Positions 34,818 to 43,218 of a stretch of DNA of 43,452 nt are shown here, one piece after another (position 1 is the stretch's first letter; every line of letters starts with the position of its first letter). The DNA is from Micromonosporaceae bacterium (lineage in GTDB: Bacteria; Actinomycetota; Actinomycetes; Mycobacteriales; Micromonosporaceae): the NCBI GenBank assembly GCA_016926535.1, contig JAFGOK010000100.1, forward strand, positions 1 through 43,452, given 5' to 3'. The position numbers and the translations under genes are program-made. The notes under the pieces were generated by a model. It worked only from the letters and a program-made list of their open reading frames with translations, did not search any database and was not told where the DNA came from.

Positions 34818-36914
34818 TCAATCCGGACGGATGCCGCGCAGCAGGTACTGGGCGACGTCGATGACTTCGACGTCGGTTTCGGGCTGGGTGGCGACCGCGT
34901 CGGTGAGTACGCTGCGGCAGAACGGGCATCCGGTGGCGATGGTGGTCGCGTTCGTGGCGAGCGCCTCAGCGACCCGGCCCAACTCGATCCGCTTGCCTAC
35001 CGGGTGTTCGAACCACATCCGGCCGCCGCCAGCGCCACAGCAGGTCGAATTGTCTCGCGCGCGTGGCATCTCGTGCAGCCGGGCACCGCTGGCTGCGAGG
35101 ACTGCGCGGGGCGGGTCGTAGACCTGGGTGTGCCGGCCCAGGTAGCACGGGTCGTGAAAGGTCACCGGAGCACCGTCCGGAGCAGGGCGAGGCGCCGGGA
35201 GGCGCTGCTCGTGCAGCAATCGTTCCAGCAGCTGAGTGTGGTGCCAGACCGTGTACTGCCCATCGAGCTGTCGGTAGTCATGGGCGAGGGTGTTGCGGCA
35301 GTGCGGGCATGCGGTGACGATGATCCGCGCGTGGGGTGGCCGGTTGGCGAACGCCTTGTCGAGACGGGCGATGTTGGTGGTCGCGAGGTCCTGATACAGC
35401 ACCTCGTTGCCGGTGCGGCGGGCCGGGTCACCGCAGCATTGCTCGCCGTCGCCGAACATGGCGTACCCGACTCCGGCGCGGTGCAGCAGCTGGGCCACGG
35501 CGCGTGTGGTCTCGCGCGCGTGGTCGTCGAAGGCGCCTGCGCAGCCGACCCAGAGCAGGTACTCGATGTCACTGTCGAGCGGGCCGTCGATGAGGGGAAC
35601 GTCGAAGGGCAGGGTGCGACTCCAGTCGGTCCGCTGGGCGGCGGGCTGCCCCCACGGATTGCCGTGGCGTTCGAGGTTGCGGTAGGCCGTGGTGAGTCCC
35701 CGGGGGAACGCCGAGCGCATGAGGACCTGGTGGCGGCGCAGATCGATGAGGTGGTCGAGGTGTTCGACGTGGATCGGGCAGGACTGCACGCAGGCACCGC
35801 AGGTGGTGCAGGACCACAGGGCATCCGGCCCGATCAGGTCATCCTGCCCGTCGACTGTGCTGCTGGCTGTTGTTGTGGCGGTTGCGGTTGCGGTGGCGGT
35901 TGCGGTGGCGAATATCTGCTCGCGCAGTCCGGTGATCAGGCTCTTCGGTGACAACGGTGCGCCGGCGTTCCACGCCGGACACGCGGCCTGGCAACGGCCA
36001 CAGTCAGTGCAGCTGACCAGGTCGAGGCGGCCCTTCCAGGTGAGGTCGCCGCCGACCGCGAGGCCGAACGTGTCGCGGTCGGGGTCCGCGTCGGCCAGGT
36101 CGAGGACCTTTCCCCGGGACAGCATCGGCCGGACCGCGCCGAGTGCTGGCGTCGCACCAACTTCCCGTTTTGCGTAGATGTTAACGATCGCGGTGAACCG
36201 GTGCCAGGCGACGCCCATCGTCGGTCGGGTTGCGATCGCCGCCAGCCACGCCGTCGCGATCAGTACTTTGGCGGACGCCAGGACGGACACGGCGGTCGGG
36301 TTGACCGGCGCGAAATCGGCGAGCAGATAGGTCACCGGCGTGGCCCAGCGAGGTGGATCGGTCAGACCGGCGGAGAGCGCCGTGGCGCGGATGGCGAGTA
36401 CGGTCAATCCCTCGGCGGCGACGACTGCCTCGACGAAGTACGCATGACGGGCGTTCGACCCGTAGAACCGTGATCGCCGGCCGAGCCACCGCGGGTGCTG
36501 ACCTTGCCGGATGGTGATCAGGACAGCGATACCGACGACCGTGCCGACTGCGGCAACCTCGACGAGCAGCTCGTACGGGCCCCACCCCGCCAGCAGCGGC
36601 AGTCGGGTGGTCGGGTCGACGACCTCGGCATAGGCGAGGACGACATTCGGCAGCAGGGCACAGAATCCGACCATCACCAGCCAGTGGGTCACCCCGACGA
36701 CCCGGGACCGGTGACGTATCCGGCGATGACTGGCGATTTCCCAGAGCGTGGTCAGTGCCCGACGGCACCAGTGTCCGTGACGGGTGGGGTCCGGCTGGCC
36801 GGCGCGGATCAGGGCGACGATCCGAAAAACGCTGCGGGTGAGCATGATGCCGGCGACTGCCGTGGTGAGGGCACAGATCATCGCCAGGAACAGGCGGAAT
36901 TCGAGGTCTGGCAC
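34818..36914 (-). CDS. membrane iron-sulfur oxidoreductase, EtfD-like (ETF:quinone electron transfer)
   Basis: A 698 aa protein. About five N-terminal transmembrane helices resemble the nitrate-reductase gamma type. Two CxxCxxCxxxCP [4Fe-4S] motifs follow (CTDCGRCQAACP near residue 300, CTTCGACVQSCP near 370), then two CCG domains (EQCCGDP; STCCGAGGG). The order is that of heterodisulfide-reductase-related proteins such as mycobacterial EtfD (Rv0338c), which carries electrons from EtfBA to menaquinone. With EtfBA and two acyl-CoA dehydrogenases in the same cluster, this role is likely. An Ala-Thr repeat joins the first ferredoxin motif region to the second. Start is uncertain: GTG 36914 has GGAG at good spacing; ATG 36920, 36953 and 36986 are alternatives. 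Confidence 0.8.
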   Translation of the reverse strand: MPDLEFRLFLAMICALTTAVAGIMLTRSVFRIVALIRAGQPDPTRHGHWCRRALTTLWEIASHRRIRHRSRVVGVTHWLVMVGFCALLPNVVLAYAEVVDPTTRLPLLAGWGPYELLVEVAAVGTVVGIAVLITIRQGQHPRWLGRRSRFYGSNARHAYFVEAVVAAEGLTVLAIRATALSAGLTDPPRWATPVTYLLADFAPVNPTAVSVLASAKVLIATAWLAAIATRPTMGVAWHRFTAIVNIYAKREVGATPALGAVRPMLSRGKVLDLADADPDRDTFGLAVGGDLTWKGRLDLVSCTDCGRCQAACPAWNAGAPLSPKSLITGLREQIFATATATATATATTTASSTVDGQDDLIGPDALWSCTTCGACVQSCPIHVEHLDHLIDLRRHQVLMRSAFPRGLTTAYRNLERHGNPWGQPAAQRTDWSRTLPFDVPLIDGPLDSDIEYLLWVGCAGAFDDHARETTRAVAQLLHRAGVGYAMFGDGEQCCGDPARRTGNEVLYQDLATTNIARLDKAFANRPPHARIIVTACPHCRNTLAHDYRQLDGQYTVWHHTQLLERLLHEQRLPAPRPAPDGAPVTFHDPCYLGRHTQVYDPPRAVLAASGARLHEMPRARDNSTCCGAGGGRMWFEHPVGKRIELGRVAEALATNATTIATGCPFCRSVLTDAVATQPETDVEVIDVAQYLLRGIRPD

Positions 36915-37122
36915 GCGCATGCTCCGTTGCGACCGTGGACACGAATGCCGCATCGTATCAATCCCGGGTGACTCAATCGTGACCATCGTTGATGCCGATC
37001 ACGGATCGCAGACGCGATTGCCTGCCGGCGTTGGCGATGGATGTGAGACAATGATTGCCGATTTCTGGTTCGGGCCAGTGAAGCGTGCTTCCACGGGTGG
37101 GATCATCGATTCGGAGCAGCAT

Positions 37123-38460
37123 ATGAACCGACAGCGCACCGAACGAATTCGGCGCGGCGGTCTGTGGTGGAATCGCGACTTCCGTCTGCTCTGGTCAGGG
37201 GAGACGATTTCCCAGATCGGAGCACAGATTTGGCTGATGGCGATTCCATTGACCGCGATCAGCGCGCTGCACGCCGGGCCCACCGAGGTTTCCTTGCTGA
37301 CCGCACTGCAGTACGCGCCGGTCGTCCTGATCACGCTGTTCGCCGGAGTATGGATGGACCGGCATCGACGTCGACCGGTGCTGGTCGTGACAAACCTCGT
37401 TCGCCTCCTGCTGATCGTGCTGATTCCGATGGCCTACCTGACCGACATGCTTTCGCTCGGTCTGCTGTACCTGGTTACTCTCGTCGTCGGGTTGCTTACG
37501 GCAGTGTCGGACGTCGCGTACTTGGTCTACCTGTCGTCCCTGGTGCCGCGCGGGCAGTTGATCGAGGCGAACGCGAAGCTTGAGGGGGCATATTCGATCG
37601 CGGAGATCGGCGGGCCGGGTATGGGCGGGGTGCTCGTGCAGTGGCTGACCGCGCCGGTGGCACTGGTCGCCAACGCCGGGACGTGCCTGTTCGCCGCCGT
37701 GGCTTTCCTCGGTATCCGCAAACCCGAGGCCGTACCCGAGTCGGTGAACCGACGAGACAACAAGCGCGGGGCGATCTTCCGCGAGATCGTCGACGGGATC
37801 CGAGCTGTCCTTCGACATCGGATCCTGCGGCTGCTGGTGCTCCAGGGCGCCGTCTTCAACCTGTTCGAGCGGATCGTGCTCACGCTGTACCTGCTGTTCG
37901 GTGTCCGCGAGCTTGGGCTCGATGCGGGTCACATCGGCCTCATCCTCACCACGGCCAGCTTTGGTGGCCTGATCGGAGCGTTGGTCGCCGACCGGGCGGC
38001 GTCGGCGATCGGTGTCGGCCGAAGCATCGTCGTCTCGATGGTGATCAGCGCCGTTGGACTGGTGGTGATTCCACTGGCCCCGCCGACGCGGTCAATCGCG
38101 ATCGCCGTGTTGATCACAGGCTTCGTGTTGCACGGCTTCGGGCTAAGCGTCTTCCATGTGCACGCATTGAGCGTGCGCATCGCGGTTGCCCCACCCGAAC
38201 TGCTTGGCAGGATCCAGGCGACCTTCCGTCTGGTGCTCTACGGCATGGTCCCGATTGGCGCACTGTTCGCCGGCCTGTTCGGGAATCTGGTCGGCATTCG
38301 CGCAGCGATGATGCTGGGTGCGGTGCCGCTGTTGGCACTGTCCATTATGTTCTGGTTCAGTGCGTTGCGTCATGCCGACGTCTCGGCAGTCGAGCCGGGC
38401 GACGACGGCGCCACCGCCTCCGGCAGCCGTGAACCCGGGAAGTTCGTCGGCGTGACCTGA
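37123..38460 (+). CDS. MFS transporter, EntS-like
   Basis: A 445 aa membrane protein with about twelve helices. It begins with NRDFRLLWSGETISQIGAQI, typical of the MFS_3 (enterobactin exporter-like) group, and carries GVWMDRHRRRPVL in the loop after helix 2. It is the second probable exporter of the cluster. ATG 37123 follows GGAG at six bases. Earlier in-frame starts run antisense through the divergent EtfD-like gene and are rejected. The 208 bp between the two genes should hold promoters for both, but I cannot place them. Confidence 0.85.
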   Translation: MNRQRTERIRRGGLWWNRDFRLLWSGETISQIGAQIWLMAIPLTAISALHAGPTEVSLLTALQYAPVVLITLFAGVWMDRHRRRPVLVVTNLVRLLLIVLIPMAYLTDMLSLGLLYLVTLVVGLLTAVSDVAYLVYLSSLVPRGQLIEANAKLEGAYSIAEIGGPGMGGVLVQWLTAPVALVANAGTCLFAAVAFLGIRKPEAVPESVNRRDNKRGAIFREIVDGIRAVLRHRILRLLVLQGAVFNLFERIVLTLYLLFGVRELGLDAGHIGLILTTASFGGLIGALVADRAASAIGVGRSIVVSMVISAVGLVVIPLAPPTRSIAIAVLITGFVLHGFGLSVFHVHALSVRIAVAPPELLGRIQATFRLVLYGMVPIGALFAGLFGNLVGIRAAMMLGAVPLLALSIMFWFSALRHADVSAVEPGDDGATASGSREPGKFVGVT

Positions 38461-38472
38461 GCCGGACAAGGG

Positions 38473-39597
38473 TCAGGGTTGGCTGTGCCACTCGGTGCGA
38501 TCGGCGATGGCATGAGCGAGTGTGCGGTCGGTCAGCAGTTCGTCGATGAACGCCGCATTGTGCTGGTGTACTTCCCGTTGTGCCGCCACGAGTGGACTGT
38601 GGGCCGCGAGATCCAGCAACCAGAGCGGACGAATGACGGCACCGCGCCACACCTTGGCCCTGGTGGCCTTGATTCCAGCGTGTATCCAACGGATCTCCCG
38701 GTCGGCCGCCCAGCGAAACTGCTCGTAGTAGAGCAGGTTGAAATACTCGTAGGCGTTGCGTAGCCGCGAATAGTCGAGCCCGCTCCAGCGCAGGAATATC
38801 GTGTCGTGCCACACGTAGTACAGGCAGAAACCGACGGGAGTGTTTTCCAGCGTGCACAGGGCGACCATGGCGGCATCGCCGAGACATTGTTCGTGATTGT
38901 GAAACGAGACCAGGTCTTCGGCCACCGTGGCCTCGAAGCCGTACTTGGACTCCGTGCGCAGCGCAAGCGGCACGATAGCCTCGATGCATTCCCGCAGCGG
39001 CAGGTGTTGGATTCGGTAGCCAGCCGAGGTGAACGCGGCAATCTCTCTCTTGATGGAGATCCGCCTCTTGGCGCTCATGGCGGCGAGCCAGGCGTCGAAC
39101 CCGCCTTCGGGGACTGGCAGCCAGGCATCGCATTCCAGCAGCACGGCGGGAGCTGGGACGCCTGCCGTCCGGAACAGTCGAACGTCCTCGGTGGTCAGGT
39201 ACATAGCTACGCATGCCTCGCCGGACGCCTGCGCCCGGAGCTCGGTAACCAGTTGAGTGACCGCGTCAGGTTTCGGCTGGGCAGTGACCCGCAGCAGGTG
39301 TGTCTGGTAGCCCTCACACGGGCCGACCAGCAGACCGTCCCGCGAGAGCTGCGGCAGCGACCGGCAGGACAGTTGGGTGTTCCAGTCGTACGACGAACTC
39401 GCAAGGCCCGCCCCGCTGAACACCGGAACCGCGACCTCAGCAGCCGTGTCGTTGCCGGCGACGACCACTGCGTCGACCGCCGTGCCATGTTCGGTGGCGC
39501 AGAAATCGAGCCAGTTCGCGCTGGAGTAGAAGTTGCGGCCCACCAGTTCGTCCCACGTGGCTCGCGAGATGGTGCTGGGCTTCAGATGGACAGACAT
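38473..39597 (-). CDS. GNAT-fold acyl/aminoacyl transferase, FemABX/BioF2-like
   Basis: A 374 aa protein with the double-GNAT layout of FemABX/BioF2-type (peptidoglycan bridge or CelD-like) proteins. The segment LAAMSAKRRISIKREIAAF is the typical Ser-Lys-Arg-Arg-rich helix (SxKxRxxLRR-like), and MVALCTLENTPVGFCLYYVW and LRNAYEYFNLLYYEQFRWA lie in the second half. Members transfer acyl groups, sometimes from aminoacyl-tRNA. In this cluster it could add an amino acid or acyl group to the scaffold. ATG 39597 follows GGAG. It is divergent from etfB. Confidence 0.65.
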   Translation of the reverse strand: MSVHLKPSTISRATWDELVGRNFYSSANWLDFCATEHGTAVDAVVVAGNDTAAEVAVPVFSGAGLASSSYDWNTQLSCRSLPQLSRDGLLVGPCEGYQTHLLRVTAQPKPDAVTQLVTELRAQASGEACVAMYLTTEDVRLFRTAGVPAPAVLLECDAWLPVPEGGFDAWLAAMSAKRRISIKREIAAFTSAGYRIQHLPLRECIEAIVPLALRTESKYGFEATVAEDLVSFHNHEQCLGDAAMVALCTLENTPVGFCLYYVWHDTIFLRWSGLDYSRLRNAYEYFNLLYYEQFRWAADREIRWIHAGIKATRAKVWRGAVIRPLWLLDLAAHSPLVAAQREVHQHNAAFIDELLTDRTLAHAIADRTEWHSQP

Positions 39598-39761
39598 GCT
39601 CCGACTCCCCGGTCAGCGACACGTGACGGCAGTCGACCCCGTTGACGAATGCCATGAACGCCACAGTATCTGCCGATCCGCCAGTCATCTACTGCGACCC
39701 GCGTCGAGATATGCCCGTGTCGATCCAGTTCGACCAGAAACCTTTGTTGGGTTCAGGGCAA

Positions 39762-39790
39762 TTGCACCCATGGAACTCTCCGTGTAGTTT
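39762..39790 (+). promoter_or_regulatory. promoter of etfBA
   Basis: TTGCAC (39762-39767) and TAGTTT (39785-39790) are separated by 17 bp. They would start transcription near 39797, just upstream of the AGGGAGGA binding site and the etfB ATG. It is the best sigma-70-type promoter I can see in the window. Confidence 0.5.
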
Positions 39791-39812
39791 GTCTACGACG
39801 TTAGGGAGGAGC

Positions 39813-40592
39813 ATGAAAGTAGTCGTCTTGGTAAAGTGCGTTCCTGATTCGCAACTCGCGAGAAGCCTGGTCGCGCCAAAATGGAACATGAAACGCTGCG
39901 ATGTGAGTGAGATTGTCTCCGAGTTGGATGAGTACGCCCTTGAAGAGGCGCTCCGACTTGCCGAGACGCACAGCGGTTCCGTGACTGCCGTGACTGTCGG
40001 TCCCGCCCGTGCAGTAAAGGCGGTGGAGACCGCGTTGCAGCGTGGTGCTGAGTCGGGCGTGCATATCATGGACGATGCGTTGGCCGGTTCAGACGTTGTC
40101 GCAACCGCAGTAGTATTGTCAGCCGCCGTGAGGCGACTGTGCCCGGATGTCGTGATCGCTGGTATGGCTTCCACGGACAGCGGGACGAGTCTTGTGCCGT
40201 CCATGATTGCGGAGATGCTTGGCTGGCCGTTGCTGGGTTGCGTCGACGAGGTCTTGACGGATGGTTCGGTACTCCGGGTACGGCGTGAACGCGATCATGG
40301 TCTGGAGGTTCTCGAAGCTTCCATGCCGGTGATTGTCACCGTGACGGACCGGGCCAGCGAGCCGCGTTTCCCGTCTTTCCGGACCATTCTGGCGGCGAAG
40401 AGGAAGACCATTCACAGCTGGTCGCTTTCTGATCTCGGAATCTGCTCCAGCGAGGTCGGGTGGGACGCCGCGCGAACCTCGGTGGAGTCGGCTGTGGAGC
40501 GCCCATCACGTGGTGCCGGACACATTGAGAAGGATGAGGGGCACGGTGGCATTCGGCTGGCTGAGTTCCTGTTGGAGAGAAACCTGTTGTGA
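39813..40592 (+). CDS. etfB: electron transfer flavoprotein beta subunit
   Basis: A 259 aa protein. KVVVLVKCVPDSQ opens it as in EtfB, with SELDEYALEEALRLAE and the AMP/docking region IAGMASTDSGTSLVPSMIAE. EtfB docks on acyl-CoA dehydrogenases through its recognition loop, while EtfA carries FAD. ATG 39813 has the perfect site AGGGAGGAGC. It is clearly diverged from housekeeping copies, as expected for a cluster-specific ETF serving the dehydrogenase pair at 10434-12672. Confidence 0.9.
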   Translation: MKVVVLVKCVPDSQLARSLVAPKWNMKRCDVSEIVSELDEYALEEALRLAETHSGSVTAVTVGPARAVKAVETALQRGAESGVHIMDDALAGSDVVATAVVLSAAVRRLCPDVVIAGMASTDSGTSLVPSMIAEMLGWPLLGCVDEVLTDGSVLRVRRERDHGLEVLEASMPVIVTVTDRASEPRFPSFRTILAAKRKTIHSWSLSDLGICSSEVGWDAARTSVESAVERPSRGAGHIEKDEGHGGIRLAEFLLERNLL

Positions 40593-40640
40593 GTGGGTCG
40601 CAGACCTCCGGGTCTTCCTCGGGGTGCTTGGAGGTTCCAG

Positions 40641-41714
40641 TTGTCGAGCGTCTATGTACTAATTGATCGTCCGCACGGTGAGGTTTCCGAGGCGGCATTG
40701 GGACTGCTCACCCTTGCTGGACAATGGGGCGACCCCGTTGCGATCGTCCTGAGCGAACGCGCTTCGGATGAGGGATGCGACCGCGACAGCGCGGGTATCG
40801 AACCGTCGGAAATGGTTGCCCTGTCGAGAGCTGGAGCGGTCGAGATCATCGTTGCTCGGCCAGTTGGCGTCTCTCCGGAGTCTGGCTGCGTGGTCCACTC
40901 GGGCGAACTGATGACCGACGCCGCCACTGCTGCACTCTCCGAGCGGCGTACGGCAGCCGAACTAGCCGATGTCGTTCTGGCCAGCGGCACTCCTGAGGGT
41001 CGAGAGATCGCAGGCAGACTCGCGGTGAGGTTGAAGGCAGCAGTCATCACGGATGTCGTCGCGCTCTTGCCGGTCACCTCGGACTCCGGATTTCGTGTCA
41101 AGAAGACAGCGCTCGCTGACGCATTCGAAGTGATCGTTCGCAGCACCCGAAGGGCGGCGGTCATCGTCGTTGCGCCTGAAGTGGCGTCGGCGGTATGGGC
41201 GAAGACCTGCGAGACGGCTGTCTTCCGTGACGTGGTGCCGCGGGTTCGTCCGCTGAAGTGCCCCCTCCGTATGGGAACTTCAGCGATTCGAGTCGTTGAA
41301 CGTCGGGCAAGAGACATGTCGGAACGTCCGGATCTCTCCAAAGCAAAAGTCGTCGTGGCTGGCGGTCGGGGCACTCGAGGGGATTTCACATCGATCGAGG
41401 CTCTCGCCGACGCACTGGGCGGAGCCACCGCGGCGTCGTGGGCAGCAGTGAGTGCGGGCTGGTGCAGCGCCGATCGGCAAGTGGGGCAGACAGGTCAACG
41501 GGTGTCGCCGCGCCTGTATGTGGCCGCTGGCATCTCTGGATCCGTTCACCACAGGGTCGGAATGCAAGACTCACAGGTTGTCGTTGCCGTGAACAAGGAT
41601 CCCGACGCACCCATTTTCGGGATCGCTGACTTCGGTATCGTAGGTGACCTGTTCACTGTCCTGCCGCAGGCCGTCGAGGAGATTGCGAGGATCAGGGGAA
41701 GGATAGGTACCTAA
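40641..41714 (+). CDS. etfA: electron transfer flavoprotein alpha subunit
   Basis: A 357 aa protein. The C-terminal FAD domain is intact: VVAGGRGTRGDF, VGQTGQRVSPRLYVAAGISG, VVAVNKDPDAPIFGIADFGI. TTG 40641 is chosen because GGAGG lies six bases upstream and the resulting N-terminus (SSVYVLIDRPHGEVS) matches EtfA proteins. A GTG directly after the etfB stop (40593) would add 16 unrelated residues. Its last 144 bp are overlapped, on the other strand, by the tail of the GNAT gene. Confidence 0.9.
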   Translation: MSSVYVLIDRPHGEVSEAALGLLTLAGQWGDPVAIVLSERASDEGCDRDSAGIEPSEMVALSRAGAVEIIVARPVGVSPESGCVVHSGELMTDAATAALSERRTAAELADVVLASGTPEGREIAGRLAVRLKAAVITDVVALLPVTSDSGFRVKKTALADAFEVIVRSTRRAAVIVVAPEVASAVWAKTCETAVFRDVVPRVRPLKCPLRMGTSAIRVVERRARDMSERPDLSKAKVVVAGGRGTRGDFTSIEALADALGGATAASWAAVSAGWCSADRQVGQTGQRVSPRLYVAAGISGSVHHRVGMQDSQVVVAVNKDPDAPIFGIADFGIVGDLFTVLPQAVEEIARIRGRIGT

Positions 41715-42299
41715 CTCGCGTCCCGTCGACGCACCGGGACCGACCGGTTGTGAGCCTCTGAATACAACCGCGGAGGGGGAACAGAGACGGAGAGACATTC
41801 TGACATTGTCGAATCGTTCGTTGTCAACTTCAATGACATTTGGCTGCCTTCCCCACTCCGCGAACCCCAGGTGCTGATAGAGTTCAATAGCCGCATGATT
41901 GTTGCCACGAACACTGAGCGAGAGCATCTCAAGGTCGGTCTTGCTGGCCGACTGAATTAGGCGCTGGACAATCTCCTTTCCGATACCCCTGCCTTGACAG
42001 GTCGGGAGTACCATGACTTTCTCAACCTCGGCGGAATGGGCAAGATAGGGCTCCGTTCGGCGTCTCCAGTGTCCCATTCCTACGACGGTCTCGTCGTACA
42101 GGGATACGAAGAAACAGGAGTGACCACGATGGACAGTATCGAGAAGGCTGTTCAGCCAGATGGCGACCTCATCTCGTGAGGGTGGCTGAGAGTAGCCGAT
42201 CGCCCCACCGGTCATCACTACTTCTCTGAGGAGATTATGGATACCATCCACCAATTCAGTTGTCGCATTCCGCGTCTCGACACAGATCCGTCTCTCCAT
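41571..42299 (-). CDS. GNAT acetyltransferase with C-terminal extension antisense to etfA
   Basis: A 242 aa protein. The GNAT fold spans about residues 1-185, with the acetyl-CoA loop QGRGIGKEIVQRL, EVEKVMVLPTC before it and NNHAAIELYQHLGF after it. A role in self-protection by N-acetylating the product or an amine precursor is plausible, but could equally be unrelated. ATG 42299 follows GGGG at five bases. The last 50 or so residues (from about PVGPGASTGRELG) are encoded opposite the conserved 3' end of etfA and include a TTA codon opposite the etfA stop. The natural stop was probably lost. Confidence 0.75.
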   Translation of the reverse strand: MERRICVETRNATTELVDGIHNLLREVVMTGGAIGYSQPPSRDEVAIWLNSLLDTVHRGHSCFFVSLYDETVVGMGHWRRRTEPYLAHSAEVEKVMVLPTCQGRGIGKEIVQRLIQSASKTDLEMLSLSVRGNNHAAIELYQHLGFAEWGRQPNVIEVDNERFDNVRMSLRLCSPSAVVFRGSQPVGPGASTGRELGTYPSPDPRNLLDGLRQDSEQVTYDTEVSDPENGCVGILVHGNDNL

Positions 42300-42543
42300 C
42301 AGTACCCCAGCCTCTCGTGACTTGCAACATCGGCCCCAATTTCCTGCGATGCTGCCGATCTGGAGGCCAAAGGATATCGCTGAACCCGGTAGTGTGCAGG
42401 TCCACAGGTCTGGCGTAACTATCGTGATAAATATCTGTTAATGCCGCATAAGCTTCGAAAGGAGCTAATGGGGTCTGGGGCGAACGTACTGGGTCGCCAG
42501 GCGCGCATGCAGGGGGATTCCATAGTCGGCAATAGCTTGTTGA
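42300..42543. other. intergenic stretch between the GNAT gene and the transposase fragment
   Basis: No gene is recognised. The AT-rich piece near 42420-42440 (GATAAATATCTGTTAATGC) contrasts with its surroundings and may mark the downstream end of the insertion-sequence remnant. Confidence 0.4.
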
Positions 42544-42906
42544 TCAACGTTTGAGTGCCGCAGACAGGACCGGCAGGATCCGCATCCGGTCCGCCGCGAT
42601 ACTCTCGGTCAACCGTTTGACCTGGGAGATCCCCGCCATCCGGAACAAAGACAAGACCAGGTTCCGCAGGAGCGCCATGGACTGCGGGCCGTTGCCGATG
42701 TAGGCACCCTGGGCATCCTCGCCGAAAACAACGTCGCGGGACCAGTGCACAAGATTCTCTATGTCCCAGTGTTTCCTGACGAATCCGGCGATCCGGGCAG
42801 GTGTGGCCCGGCGGGCCGGCAGGCTCGTGACCCCGTAGACGACCTCCTTGCTGACCCGCACCCCGAACGCATCGAAGCGCTCCCGGAGCATCCGGAACAG
42901 GGTGTG
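42544..42906 (-). pseudogene. 5'-truncated ISAs1-family transposase
   Basis: About 120 residues of the C-terminal part of an ISAs1-type transposase. VRKHWDIENLVHWSRDVVFG carries the conserved HW.IEN..HW signature and the catalytic Glu, followed by GNGPQSMALLRNLVLSLFR. The frame starts abruptly at about 42906 next to a stop (42907-42909), and everything N-terminal, including the first two catalytic Asp residues, is missing. It marks the right edge of the cluster. It is not the missing part of the deleted copy at 19899, since that one keeps its own C-terminus. Confidence 0.75.
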
Positions 42907-43183
42907 TCAAGTAGGTGTAGCCAGATATCTACAGAGCGTTATCTGGAAATTGCAGTGTGGAGTTTGCGCAGGTCCGTGCTCTGTTGAGCTGCTCCTGGCT
43001 TCCTGCAAATACACCCGCAAGCCTGCCCGTTCACGGGCGGGTAGTTGACAGGAATCGGGTTTTTGATCTCCCTGGCCGCGATGGCCGAGGGTGCGTCCCT
43101 TGGCGAGGGCCGCCTGCTGGCGGGTCCCGGCCGATGGTGCACGGAGCGTGATGGCCAAGCGGGGCCTGGCCGGTCGGACTCGG
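42907..43183. other. non-coding stretch between transposase fragment and antitoxin gene
   Basis: No gene is recognised. Two small inverted repeats are visible: CCAGATA / TATCTGG around 42919-42943 next to the transposase break point, and GCCCGT-TC-ACGGGC near 43024-43037. Open frames here are short and lack binding sites. Confidence 0.4.
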
Positions 43184-43204
43184 AGTGCTAGCATTGATAG
43201 CACT
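43184..43204 (+). promoter_or_regulatory. antitoxin operator, inverted repeat
   Basis: AGTGCTA (43184-43190) and TAGCACT (43198-43204) form a perfect inverted repeat with a 7-base spacer, 14 bp before the antitoxin ATG. The right part TGATAGCA resembles the half-site I recall for gonococcal FitA, so autoregulation is likely. Confidence 0.5.
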
Positions 43205-43218
43205 AGGGGGTGGTCGTC

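Noticed and set aside
42419-42910. 163-residue minus-strand open frame at the right border
   Set aside because: It runs in a different frame over the transposase fragment, which has strong family motifs. The frame gives only Arg/Pro-rich sequence.
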